Shown piece by piece: positions 18,359-27,582 of a DNA stretch of 64,000 nt. Position 1 is the first letter of the stretch. Every line of letters begins with the position of its first letter. A program made the position numbers and the translations under genes. This stretch comes from Bacillota bacterium (GTDB lineage: Bacteria; Bacillota_I; Bacilli_A; RF39; UBA660). The notes beneath the pieces are model-generated. The model was given only the letters and a program-made list of their open reading frames with translations. It was not told where the DNA came from and did not search any database. The DNA is taken from contig JAEYYH010000026.1 of assembly GCA_023430885.1 (NCBI GenBank), positions 1 through 64,000 on the forward strand, given 5' to 3'.

Positions 18359-18673
18359 ATGGGGTTTTTAATACCTGCAAATTCAAAAAAATCAATGTTA
18401 ATATTTGGGGCATTTAATTCAGGAGATTTAATTATTCTTGGTACTGGTTTGGGAATATCGTTATTTCTATTATTATTATTACCATTACAAAGTCTAGCTA
18501 TTGCATTAACTGCAATAGCTCCAGGACTTATATGTGCATTTTTGGTATTTCCAATACCAAATTATCACAACACAATGACTGTTATAATGGAGGTATATAC
18601 GTTTTATACCACAAGACAAAGATTCATATGGAAGGGTTGGTGTTTTCTAGATGGCGACAAAGAACAAAAGTAA
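18359..18673 (+). CDS. PrgI/VirB3-like T4SS membrane protein
   Basis: The 104-residue product carries FLIPANSKKSM followed by GDLIILGTGLGI and two adjacent membrane helices (about residues 23-43 and 44-64), then a cytoplasmic tail. This is the pattern of PrgI/VirB3-type proteins, which lie immediately upstream of VirB4 in Gram-positive T4SS loci. Its 3' end overlaps the next gene by 23 bp, implying translational coupling. VirB3 normally docks the VirB4 ATPase to the membrane. Confidence 0.75.
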   Translation: MGFLIPANSKKSMLIFGAFNSGDLIILGTGLGISLFLLLLLPLQSLAIALTAIAPGLICAFLVFPIPNYHNTMTVIMEVYTFYTTRQRFIWKGWCFLDGDKEQK

Positions 18674-19196
18674 ATATACTATGGATGATATTCCTATAAA
18701 GAGTATTACTAATGGAGCAATTATATTAAATAATAATTTAAAAGTTACAGGAATTAAAATAATGCCTAGAAACATTTTTATACTAGACTGGGATTCACAA
18801 AATGCAATAATTGCTAATCTTAAAAATGTTTATAATATAATTGATTACGAATTTTGGATTATAGCGGCAGATAGACCAGTAGATATAAACTTATATTTGT
18901 CTCAATTACAACTTCAATATAATACTTTGCAAGATAATGCTAAAAGAAAAATAATAGTTGAGGATATCAATAAGGCCAACATGTTTATGAATAATAATGT
19001 TGTTGATACTGAATACTTTTTGCTTTTTAAAGAAAAAGATCAGGATCTAATCCAAAAGAGAATCAGAAATTTGATTAATGCATTTGCAAATGCTGGATTA
19101 TCAACACATCAAGTAACTAACGATGATCTTAGAATGATATTGGATAATTTCTTAAATGGTGGAAAATCTACTACGTTTGGGACGGTGATAAGCTAA
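18651..19196 (+). CDS. VirB4 N-terminal domain encoded as a separate protein
   Basis: The 181-residue protein has no membrane helix and no P-loop. Its opening (DDIPIKSITNGAIILNNN, then IKIMPRNIFIL) resembles the N-terminal domain of VirB4/TrbE ATPases. The stop codon TAA overlaps the ATG of the next gene, which encodes the ATPase part, so the two halves are made from coupled reading. No remnant of a fused reading frame is needed: the split occurs at a clean TAATG. It may be a natural domain split rather than a frameshift artefact, since the second gene has an ATG of its own. Confidence 0.75.
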   Translation: MATKNKSKYTMDDIPIKSITNGAIILNNNLKVTGIKIMPRNIFILDWDSQNAIIANLKNVYNIIDYEFWIIAADRPVDINLYLSQLQLQYNTLQDNAKRKIIVEDINKANMFMNNNVVDTEYFLLFKEKDQDLIQKRIRNLINAFANAGLSTHQVTNDDLRMILDNFLNGGKSTTFGTVIS

Positions 19197-20980
19197 TGGA
19201 TATAAGAAATCAAATAGCTCCAAAAGGGTTGGAGTTTAGACCAGCAAGTATGGTAATTAGTGATAAGTATGCTACTATTTTAACAGTAGTTTCTTATCCT
19301 AAAGTTATTTCACCAGGTTACTTATCATCTTTAACAAGCATGTCAGGAATAAAAGTTGTTATTAAGCACATACCACTTCCTTTTAGTGTAATTAGTAAAA
19401 TGCTTAATAAGGAAATTGCTGATTTGAAGCAAAGATATCAAACAGAAAACGATAGAACAATTCAAGAAAGAATAAGACAAGATTATGAATCTCTAGAATC
19501 ATTTATACAGCAACTTGCTGCAAGTCAATCAAAGATATATGATTTTCAAATGCATATAATGGTAACTGCTAATTCGGAAGATGAATTAGTGGCAAAAAAA
19601 TTGCAAGTTAAAAATTATTTGGAAGCAATGGAAATGCAAGCTTTGCCATTGAGATTTGAACAAGAAAAAGTATTAAAATCAATGCTTCCAATTTACCCAA
19701 AACAAGATATAGAAGATAGAATAGGTACCCCAATTCCTGCACCTACTTTAGCAGCTATGTATCCATTCATTTTTGATAGCATCAAAGATCCAGGACTAGC
19801 ATGTTTATTAGGTGTTGATTTCTCTGGTGGTGTTATATTATTTAATCAATTTTTATATCAAGAGAAAAAAGAAAATAATCGTAATAATGCTAACATGATT
19901 ATATTAGGTACTTCTGGTAGTGGTAAATCAACTGCTGCTAAATTATTGCTTAGAACTAATATTCGTAACGATCATCAAATTATTGTTATAGATCCTGAAG
20001 GTGAACTTGAGGAAATGACAAAAAGATACAATGGTGACTTTATTGACTTAGGTAAGGGTGGAGATTATGGTATGATTAATCCACTTGAAGTAATAGTCGA
20101 TGCTGATGAAGAAGAAATAGCTTCAGGTTTAGGATATACTGTACTTACTAGAACTATACAAACTGTAAAAGCATTTTTAAAATATTATGATCCTTCTATT
20201 GGAGAAGATGTTGTAAATATATTTAGTGAAGTTTTACAAGAAACATATAGAAGATTTAACATTAGTTTTGAATCAGATTTCACTAAATTTACATCTAAAG
20301 ATTTTCCAACTATAAAAGATGTTTATGCTACAGTACGTGGAAAAATACTTTCTATGCCTGAAAAAACACAAGAACGTGATATTTTGGAAAGATTGGAAAT
20401 TAAATTAAGACCACTAGTAAAAGAATTGAAGTATTATTTTGATGGACATACTACGATTTCTTCAAAAAGTAATTTTATAGTGTTTAATATCAAAGAATTA
20501 ATGAATACGGATGCAAATATCAGAAATGCTTTATTCTTTAATGTATTAAAATATGCTTGGGGATTAGCTTTGGATAAAAGTAGAAATACTATTTTGATGG
20601 TTGATGAAGCACACGTATTAATGGCAGGAAATAATACATTGGGTGCAGATTTCTTAGCGCAGGTTCAAAGACGTGCTAGAAAATACAATACAGGTACTAT
20701 AATAATTACACAGCAACCAACAGATTTCTGTGATCCTGCTGTAATAGTACAAGGAAAAGCAATTTTCGACAATGCTGCTTATTATTTAGTTATGGGACTT
20801 AAGAAACAAGCTGCAGACGATTTATCATTATTAATAGATTTAAATGATAATGAAAGAGAAAGTATAAAACATTATAGCCAAGGAGAAGCTTTATTTGTTT
20901 GTGGAAGCAGAAGAATGCGTATTAACGTAATAGCTACTGAACAAGAAATAGATTCATTTGGCGGTGGCGGCGGCCTATAA
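19196..20980 (+). CDS. VirB4-type T4SS ATPase
   Basis: The 594-residue protein is the energising ATPase of the secretion channel. Walker A is GTSGSGKST at 238-246 and Walker B ILMVDEAH at 466-473. Other VirB4/TraC marks are VIDPEGELEEM near 264-274, RRARKYNTG (about 488-496) and IIITQQPTDF (about 498-507). The first 200 residues are the remaining N-terminal part (helical region with a long coiled stretch near 70-115). It ends in a Gly-rich tail. The usual extra N-terminal domain is in the preceding overlapping gene. Confidence 0.9.
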   Translation: MDIRNQIAPKGLEFRPASMVISDKYATILTVVSYPKVISPGYLSSLTSMSGIKVVIKHIPLPFSVISKMLNKEIADLKQRYQTENDRTIQERIRQDYESLESFIQQLAASQSKIYDFQMHIMVTANSEDELVAKKLQVKNYLEAMEMQALPLRFEQEKVLKSMLPIYPKQDIEDRIGTPIPAPTLAAMYPFIFDSIKDPGLACLLGVDFSGGVILFNQFLYQEKKENNRNNANMIILGTSGSGKSTAAKLLLRTNIRNDHQIIVIDPEGELEEMTKRYNGDFIDLGKGGDYGMINPLEVIVDADEEEIASGLGYTVLTRTIQTVKAFLKYYDPSIGEDVVNIFSEVLQETYRRFNISFESDFTKFTSKDFPTIKDVYATVRGKILSMPEKTQERDILERLEIKLRPLVKELKYYFDGHTTISSKSNFIVFNIKELMNTDANIRNALFFNVLKYAWGLALDKSRNTILMVDEAHVLMAGNNTLGADFLAQVQRRARKYNTGTIIITQQPTDFCDPAVIVQGKAIFDNAAYYLVMGLKKQAADDLSLLIDLNDNERESIKHYSQGEALFVCGSRRMRINVIATEQEIDSFGGGGGL

Positions 20981-21020
20981 AATTTAATATAAAATTTACT
21001 AGACTTTGGTGGTGATGGTT

Positions 21021-24020
21021 ATGGATGAAAATAATAATGTGAATGAAAATAGTGGCGTTGATAAAAAAGCACTAGAAAAGCAACATACAGAGCAAAATAC
21101 AAAAAAAGCTCTTCAAGTTGCAGAAAAAGGTGCCGCTACTTATTTTGCTGGTCCAGAAGGAGCAGCTGCAGTTAATGCACTCCATAATGCACCCGTTGTT
21201 GGTAAAGCTTTAAATAAAGTAGAAGACAAGGCTGTTGAAAAATTAGGAAAAAATAAAAATATTGCCAATCTTGCAAATAAATTAGGTGATAGTGGTGTTA
21301 CAGATGCTGCTGATAAAGGTTTAGATGCAGTTGGCGCAGCTGGAGGCGGTGGTGCTGCTGCCGGTGCCAGTGGTGCTGCAAAGGCAGGTGGAGCAACGGC
21401 AGGAGCAAGTTCTTCTGCTACTTCAGCTGCAAAGGGGATAAATGATGGTCTAGGAAAATTACCAGCCGGTTTAAATGGTTCTGGTGGTTCAAATAGCCCA
21501 AATGGTCCTGGCGGTGGTTTTGGTGGTGGAGATGACGAACTTTCTCCATCTCAGCGAACTGTACAAGCAGTCAAAAAAACAGGTAAAATATTAAAAATGA
21601 TATCACCAGCTCTTCCATTTATTGGAGGAGCAATTGTTACAATATTAGTAGTTGTAATGGTTATGGCTGAAATCATGGTTATAAGAGATAAAATTGTTGG
21701 AGTAATCAATGAAGTTTTAAAGACGGAGCAGAGACTTACCAATTTTGTTACTGGAGATGGTTGGAGAACTGAAGATGAGGCTTTTTTCTACAAGTTAAAG
21801 GTAGCATATAACGATTTTAAATCAACTACTAATTCAGATAAGCCATTAGATATACCATTAATAGCTGCAACCATTCATTATTCAAAAGTTACAGATATGA
21901 ATAACTGGGATGGTGCTGAAGGTGAACACGAAGATGACATTGGTAAAAATGAAGATAATTACTCAGATTCTGAGGATACTGGTATAGGTTCATCTATAGT
22001 TGAAACATATAAGACGTGGAGTTTTTACCAAATGGCTAATGTAAAACTTGGTAACTACACTTTAACACCAGGGCAAAGAGGACTTCTTGGTCATTTGGTT
22101 CATACCGAAATAGAATGGCATAAAATTTGTATTTTAGATGCACCTGCAAAATGGGCAGAATTTTTTTCGGATCTTTTTGGTTTCAAGTCATTACAAGAAA
22201 ATCTTGAATTAAATGATGGTAAAGTAGGATCAGCGTTGCTTGACGAAATAAGTCAATTTCTTCAACTTTCACCTATTGGAATGATAACAGGTTTTGCAGA
22301 TTTGTTTAAAGATATTCAGGCTTTTGCTGATCAAGATTCCAGTGCTTTAGAATGGTGGTCTGCAAACTTTGTCTACGAAGCAAGAGAGTTCATTGAATAT
22401 TTATCTGGAAACTTTAATGATGAAAGGTTAGTTAACACGCCATATTCATATTACAACAATTTAGAAGGAAGTGGAACTAAGGTAGATGGTACAAGTGTTG
22501 GGAAACCAGCTCAAAGTGTATATGATGAGTCTCAGAATTATTCCTCAGCTTCCACTGGTAAAACTACAGATGATGATGGTACATGTATACTTAATTTTCC
22601 ATATCCTAAAGTTGTTAGAAGTATGGATTACAAGGGATACTATCGTTATTTAGTAAATGTATATATTCCATTAACATATTATAGAGGTTTAGAAGTAGAT
22701 AAAGATTATTCTTTTCTTGAAGTTGTTCAAACAGCTAATGCTATCTTTGATCAGAAGTATTTATATGAATATTTAGTTGGCGAAGATACTCAAAATTTAG
22801 CCAGTGGTTGTGATTATAACTTTTCTGGTTCGTCCTCCACGACAGTTAGTGTAGATAAAAATATGATTGACAATCTATATGTTAATGTAATGTCCGGTAG
22901 TTGTGGTAGTGTAAAAAATTGTACGAATATCGAAGAAACAGTATCTCTAAAAGATTATGTTATAGGTGTAGTTTATCGTGAAATTGGAGCTTCTATAAAA
23001 GATAATGCAGAATATTTAAAAGCAAATATTATTGCTGCAAAAAGTTTTACAGTCGGAAGAAGAACCGCTTCACAAAGTGGAGACAAGTATTACATAAATA
23101 TGATAAATAGTACAAACGATCAAGTATATTGCAGTGTAACAAAAGGTTGTATGGAAGCATCTAGTAATAAGAAACCAGCTCCATCTGCTGAACTTCTTGA
23201 GTATTTAGGTAAACTTTATGATGAAGTTTATAATGATTTCCTTTACAATTCATCAAGTAGTTCATTTACAGGTTACTATAGAGCAAAAGAATCGCAATGT
23301 ATTGGATCAGATATAGCGGGTGCTTGCCTAGGTCAAAATGAAAGCCAAGAAATGGGAGATGCTGGTAAAAAATATGAAGCTATTTTGGGATATTTTTATG
23401 TAGATCCTATAGGAATGGTGGATATTTCTACCGGAAACTTCAGTGTTGGTGTAATGCAGTGTATATCATCAGGTCTTAAATTAGGAACAGACGGTTACTA
23501 TATGCGTACTACTAAGCCAGACCCAACCAATATTTACTTTAATCCTCCTTATGTATCTAATTCTAATAGAGGTCAATGTGTATGGTATGTAAAAGGAAGA
23601 GCACAAGAAATAATTGCCAATTCTATAGCAGATGCATCAAAAAAAGAAACCGCAAAAAATGCAATACAAGCTACAAATGGTAATGGAAATCAGTGGTTTA
23701 CTGAAGAATTGCAAAAAGTATTTGGCAGTAGTACTGATTACAGACTTCCAAAAGTTGGATCAATAGCTGTTTACACATGGACAGACAGTCATTGTGCTCA
23801 ATATTGGGGTGGAACTTGTAGAGAAAATTATGGACACTCCCTTATTGTTGAAGAAGTTAATGGAAATAATGTAACAACTTCTGAAGGTTATACAAAATGT
23901 AGTACAGGAAGTCCAGGTTGGGAATGCCCTATATTCTTTAATGGACACTACACAATTGAGCAAATGAAAGATCTTGGCGGGAATTATAAATTTATTGGGT
24001 ATATATATTTATTGGATTAA
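21021..24020 (+). CDS. T4SS-associated cell-wall hydrolase: SpoIID-like plus CHAP domains
   Basis: Start at the ATG at 21021, five bases after a GGTGGTGAT site; earlier in-frame TTG/GTG codons lie inside that site. The 999-residue product has an Ala/Gly-rich cytoplasmic N terminus, one membrane helix (about 197-222) and a long extracytoplasmic part. Residues about 620-710 form a SpoIID-like domain: SLKDYVIGVVYREIG, then LKANIIAAKSFTVGRR; E654 matches the catalytic Glu of SpoIID glycan lyases. The C-terminal CHAP domain has RGQCVWYVKGRAQE (C853) and YGHSLIVEEV (H939). Together these could cut glycan strands and peptide bridges, the job of VirB1-like hydrolases that open the wall for the channel. 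Gram-positive VirB1 proteins usually pair a lysozyme-like domain with NlpC/P60 or CHAP; SpoIID here is unusual. Confidence 0.8.
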   Translation: MDENNNVNENSGVDKKALEKQHTEQNTKKALQVAEKGAATYFAGPEGAAAVNALHNAPVVGKALNKVEDKAVEKLGKNKNIANLANKLGDSGVTDAADKGLDAVGAAGGGGAAAGASGAAKAGGATAGASSSATSAAKGINDGLGKLPAGLNGSGGSNSPNGPGGGFGGGDDELSPSQRTVQAVKKTGKILKMISPALPFIGGAIVTILVVVMVMAEIMVIRDKIVGVINEVLKTEQRLTNFVTGDGWRTEDEAFFYKLKVAYNDFKSTTNSDKPLDIPLIAATIHYSKVTDMNNWDGAEGEHEDDIGKNEDNYSDSEDTGIGSSIVETYKTWSFYQMANVKLGNYTLTPGQRGLLGHLVHTEIEWHKICILDAPAKWAEFFSDLFGFKSLQENLELNDGKVGSALLDEISQFLQLSPIGMITGFADLFKDIQAFADQDSSALEWWSANFVYEAREFIEYLSGNFNDERLVNTPYSYYNNLEGSGTKVDGTSVGKPAQSVYDESQNYSSASTGKTTDDDGTCILNFPYPKVVRSMDYKGYYRYLVNVYIPLTYYRGLEVDKDYSFLEVVQTANAIFDQKYLYEYLVGEDTQNLASGCDYNFSGSSSTTVSVDKNMIDNLYVNVMSGSCGSVKNCTNIEETVSLKDYVIGVVYREIGASIKDNAEYLKANIIAAKSFTVGRRTASQSGDKYYINMINSTNDQVYCSVTKGCMEASSNKKPAPSAELLEYLGKLYDEVYNDFLYNSSSSSFTGYYRAKESQCIGSDIAGACLGQNESQEMGDAGKKYEAILGYFYVDPIGMVDISTGNFSVGVMQCISSGLKLGTDGYYMRTTKPDPTNIYFNPPYVSNSNRGQCVWYVKGRAQEIIANSIADASKKETAKNAIQATNGNGNQWFTEELQKVFGSSTDYRLPKVGSIAVYTWTDSHCAQYWGGTCRENYGHSLIVEEVNGNNVTTSEGYTKCSTGSPGWECPIFFNGHYTIEQMKDLGGNYKFIGYIYLLD

Positions 24021-24030
24021 GGAGGATATA

Positions 24031-24696
24031 ATGAATAAAAAGATATTAGTATTATTATTAATAACATTTATATTTTTCTTAACTGGTTGCGATGCCAAAT
24101 ATGAGATGGAAATAAAAAACAATAAAATAACTGAAAATATTTCTGTCTCTATACCTAGTAAATATACAGAAAAGGAAATTAATGAAAATATTGATTATTT
24201 TGGCATAAATTCTGATTCTGCTTATAATCAAAAAATTGAAAAAAAAGATAATGAGAGTATTATTTCACTTAGTGGAAAAAAATCAAAGATTGATGATTTT
24301 TTTAATAATAGTGATAGTTTTGTAAATAAATGTTATAATAAGGTTAGTTTTGTACTAGAGGATGGCAAATATTATATAGGGACATCAAAAGGATTTAAAT
24401 GTTTAACTTATGAATACATGGAATTAGATAGTCTTACTATAAACATTAAAACTTATCATAAAGTGTATGATAATAATGCTGACAAGGTAAGTAACAATGT
24501 GTATACGTGGATTATTAATAAAAACAATATTTCAACAAACAACATTTTATTTGTTGTAAGCAAGAATGAATATGTTTGGTATTATAGATATAGATATTTA
24601 TTTGGCGGAATAGTAGCAGTATCTGTTATATTCTTAGTTACTTACATAGTTATTTCTATATTCAGAACAACTAGTAAGCGAGCAAATAAAATTTAG
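24031..24696 (+). CDS. Lipoprotein with C-terminal membrane helix, T4SS locus
   Basis: I start at the ATG at 24031, six bases after AAGGAGG; upstream in-frame codons overlap the previous gene. The 221-residue product has a lipoprotein signal (hydrophobic residues 5-16, then LTGC with Cys 20) and a C-terminal helix (about 188-212). A basic tail (TSKRANK) follows. The mature domain is hydrophilic with many Lys, Asn and Ser. Lying between the wall hydrolase and the coupling ATPase, it is probably an extracytoplasmic structural part of the secretion system; it could fill the place of VirB8, which I do not find by sequence. Family unknown. Confidence 0.7.
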   Translation: MNKKILVLLLITFIFFLTGCDAKYEMEIKNNKITENISVSIPSKYTEKEINENIDYFGINSDSAYNQKIEKKDNESIISLSGKKSKIDDFFNNSDSFVNKCYNKVSFVLEDGKYYIGTSKGFKCLTYEYMELDSLTINIKTYHKVYDNNADKVSNNVYTWIINKNNISTNNILFVVSKNEYVWYYRYRYLFGGIVAVSVIFLVTYIVISIFRTTSKRANKI

Positions 24697-24707
24697 GAGG
24701 TAAATAG

Positions 24708-27527
24708 ATGAAATTGAAATTCAGAGCAGATTCAAAAGACATAGTTATATTTGTAATATTTTGTGTAATATTACTTTATCTATGTGCTATAGCAGTATTA
24801 AATTTATCAGAATTTTCAAAATACGGAACATTTTTTGGATTAAATCCATTTCCGGCTTTTACTTCTGAATATGTATTCCCAACTTTAGTAATATTTGTTT
24901 TTGCTTTAGTAGCCATTATTATGAGTGTCTCTTCTTATTTCTTTGATAGAGAAAAAGGAATAGGCATTAGCACTGATGCTAAAAAAGAAAAAGGTTATTC
25001 AAGATGGTGTACTGATAAGGAAATGAAAAAAGAACTAAAACCTGTATTAGCAATGTCTGAGACAAGTGAATTTGCTGGTATACCAATAATGAATGACGGT
25101 AAAAAAATATGGGTTGATGATGGAGAATTTCATACTTTAGTTATTGGTTCTACTGGTGCAGGTAAAACTGAGATGACTATTCAACCTATGGTCAAAGTGC
25201 TTGCTAAAAAAGGCGAATCTATGATTATAACCGATCCAAAAGGTGAGATATATGAAAAGAATGCCTTGGAGTTAAAAGAAAAAGGATACAATATAGTTTT
25301 ATTAAACTTTCGTAATCCTCAAAATGGTAATTGTTGGAATCCTCTAACTTTACCATATCAATTATACTGTGATAAAAATCAAGATAAAGCTTGCGAATTG
25401 TTAGAGGATTTAGCTTTGAATATTCTATACGATGAATCATCAAAAGGGCAAGATCCATTCTGGGAAAAAACTTCCGCAGATTATTTTGCGGGTTTATCTT
25501 TAGCGTTATTTGAAGATGCTAAAGCAGAAGAAATTAACTTAAATAGTATTAATTTGATGACTACTGCTGGAGAAGATAAAATAGGTAACACTACATATAT
25601 AAAAGAATATTTTAGTGATAAAGATCAGGGTTCTCCTGCATACATAAATGTAGCAAGTACATTAATGGCTCCAAATGAAACAAAGAGCAGTATTTTATCT
25701 GTATTTAAACAAAAGATTAAACTATTTTCATCTCGTGAAAATCTATCTGAGATGTTATCTCATAGTGATTTTGACATGCATGATATTGGACGTAAAAAAA
25801 CAGCTGTATTTATTGTAATACAAGATGAAAAGAAAACTTATCATTCACTTGTAACTATATTCTTAAAACAATGCTACGAAACGCTTATTAGTGTTGCGCA
25901 AGAATGTGGTGGGCATTTGCCATATAGAACAAACTTTATATTAGATGAGTTTGCTAATATGCCCCCCCTTAAAGATGTAACTACAATGGTAACTGCAGCT
26001 CGTAGTCGCCATATAAAATTTACATTTGTAATTCAAAACTTTGCACAACTTTATGAGGTATATGGCAAAGAAAATGGTGAAACAATAAAGGGTAACTGTG
26101 GTAATATAATTTATTTAATAAGTAGTGAGTTATCTGCTTTGGAAGAAATAAGTAAACTTTGTGGTGAAGTCAAATCAAAGGAAAAAGATAAGACGGATTC
26201 TAGGCCACTTGTTACAGTTAGTGACTTGCAAAGATTGCCACAATGGACTTTAATAGCTATACGTATTCGTATGATGCCTTTTAAAACCAAACTTACTCCA
26301 AACTGGCAAATGGTTAAAGATAATAGTTGGGGTAGAAATTATGATCTAGCAACATATCCAGTTAGAGAAAAAGGCATAGTTCAAACATTTAATATAAAGC
26401 AGTTTGTTGATAAGAAAAAGGAAGAAAAAGTTACAAATATGCTTAATAATATAACTGGAGGTTCATCTAAGCCAGTTGATACAGGATTCAATCCTTTTGC
26501 TAGCCAAAAACCTACTAATGCTCCGCTTGCTTCGAAGAACGCAGGTGGATTTGATGTAGATGAAATGGTTCGTAGAATTGATGCAAAGATTGCTGAACTT
26601 GAAGAAGAAGAAAGACAAGAAAAAGCAAAATTAGCCGAAAAAAATGCTGGCAATGCCAATCTGATTTCTAAGGATGATGTCACAATACCTATAGAAGAAA
26701 ATAAATTAACTACATCACAAATTTCTTCAATTATACCTACAAGTGTTAAAGAAGAAAAATCTGAAACAGAAATAGATGAATCACCTGATTTTAATTTTAA
26801 TATTCCAAAAACAGATGGAGAAAATTTAGATTTATCATTTAACAAACAAATTTTTCCATCTAGTGATTCAGTTGAATATAAAGATAATTCAAAATTAGAT
26901 TCAACACAAAATAAAAATGTGTTATTAGATTCATTAGCATCAGAAGATGATGCAAACGATGATAATGATAGTGGTAGATTCTTTGGTTTACCAGTTGTTG
27001 AAAATTCTTCAGCAAATAAAAATTCAGAGAACTTAGATGAGGAAGAACCAAAAGATGAAACTACTCAAAAAGAAAATAATAATAGCAGTCAATTTTTCGA
27101 CTTCATTGTTCCTGTAGAAACTAAGAATGAAAAGCTAGAACCAAAACAGGAAGAAAATAATGTTGATATTAATATACAAGAAGAAAAAATTCCGGAAGGT
27201 ATTATTAATGACATATTACCTGTATCTACTGTTCCTAAACAGGAATTAACACCAATTGATTCTTTACCAGAGGATTCATATATAGAAAAACCTGTGGAAG
27301 AAGATGTTGATATTCCAGCTTCTACAGAAGTGAAATTTATTCAACCAGTTATTGAAACCGCTCCATTAAAGCAAGAACAAAATGTTCCGACAAATGAAAT
27401 TAAAAATGAGACAGATAATAAAAAGACAATTGAAAAAAATATTGATAAATTAGATACAAAAGTGATTAATAATAATTATGTAACTGATGATCAATTCTTC
27501 GATGATTTCTTTAATGACGAAGAATAA
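24708..27527 (+). CDS. VirD4/TraG-type coupling ATPase with long acidic tail
   Basis: Type IV coupling proteins recruit substrates to the channel. The 939-residue product has two N-terminal membrane helices (about 12-34 and 57-78), Walker A GSTGAGKT at 147-154, ITDPKGEIYE (174-183), and Walker B FILDEFANM at 410-418. It also has ARSRHIKFTFVIQNFAQL, all typical of VirD4/TraG. The ATPase core ends near residue 570. The last ~370 residues are rich in Glu, Asp, Asn, Lys and Pro and look disordered, much longer than usual tails. Such tails often bind substrates or adaptors. No relaxase gene is near, so the substrate may be protein. The gene is last in the locus and is followed by a hairpin. Confidence 0.9.
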   Translation: MKLKFRADSKDIVIFVIFCVILLYLCAIAVLNLSEFSKYGTFFGLNPFPAFTSEYVFPTLVIFVFALVAIIMSVSSYFFDREKGIGISTDAKKEKGYSRWCTDKEMKKELKPVLAMSETSEFAGIPIMNDGKKIWVDDGEFHTLVIGSTGAGKTEMTIQPMVKVLAKKGESMIITDPKGEIYEKNALELKEKGYNIVLLNFRNPQNGNCWNPLTLPYQLYCDKNQDKACELLEDLALNILYDESSKGQDPFWEKTSADYFAGLSLALFEDAKAEEINLNSINLMTTAGEDKIGNTTYIKEYFSDKDQGSPAYINVASTLMAPNETKSSILSVFKQKIKLFSSRENLSEMLSHSDFDMHDIGRKKTAVFIVIQDEKKTYHSLVTIFLKQCYETLISVAQECGGHLPYRTNFILDEFANMPPLKDVTTMVTAARSRHIKFTFVIQNFAQLYEVYGKENGETIKGNCGNIIYLISSELSALEEISKLCGEVKSKEKDKTDSRPLVTVSDLQRLPQWTLIAIRIRMMPFKTKLTPNWQMVKDNSWGRNYDLATYPVREKGIVQTFNIKQFVDKKKEEKVTNMLNNITGGSSKPVDTGFNPFASQKPTNAPLASKNAGGFDVDEMVRRIDAKIAELEEEERQEKAKLAEKNAGNANLISKDDVTIPIEENKLTTSQISSIIPTSVKEEKSETEIDESPDFNFNIPKTDGENLDLSFNKQIFPSSDSVEYKDNSKLDSTQNKNVLLDSLASEDDANDDNDSGRFFGLPVVENSSANKNSENLDEEEPKDETTQKENNNSSQFFDFIVPVETKNEKLEPKQEENNVDINIQEEKIPEGIINDILPVSTVPKQELTPIDSLPEDSYIEKPVEEDVDIPASTEVKFIQPVIETAPLKQEQNVPTNEIKNETDNKKTIEKNIDKLDTKVINNNYVTDDQFFDDFFNDEE

Positions 27528-27530
27528 TTA

Positions 27531-27582
27531 AAAAAACCACTTATTAATATAATGCAAACATATTATATTATAGGTGGTTTTT
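27531..27582 (+). terminator. Long hairpin: terminator of the T4SS locus and possible SD sequester
   Basis: AAAAACCAC and GTGGTTTTT close a hairpin of about 21 pairs with one bulge and a CAAA loop. As a terminator it ends in five T. Its 3' arm includes AGGTGG, the ribosome site of the rhodanese gene whose ATG follows directly at 27583, so the fold would also hide that site. Confidence 0.6.

Noticed and set aside
18076..18417. Overlapping frame of 113 codons across the VirB6/VirB3 junction
   Set aside because: It shadows the VirB6-like tail in another frame, has no ribosome site and gives a meaningless composition.
5487..27527. Integrative conjugative element
   Set aside because: VirB4, VirD4 and VirB6 would fit, but I find no relaxase, integrase, excisionase, repeat ends or tRNA attachment site near, and housekeeping genes follow at once.
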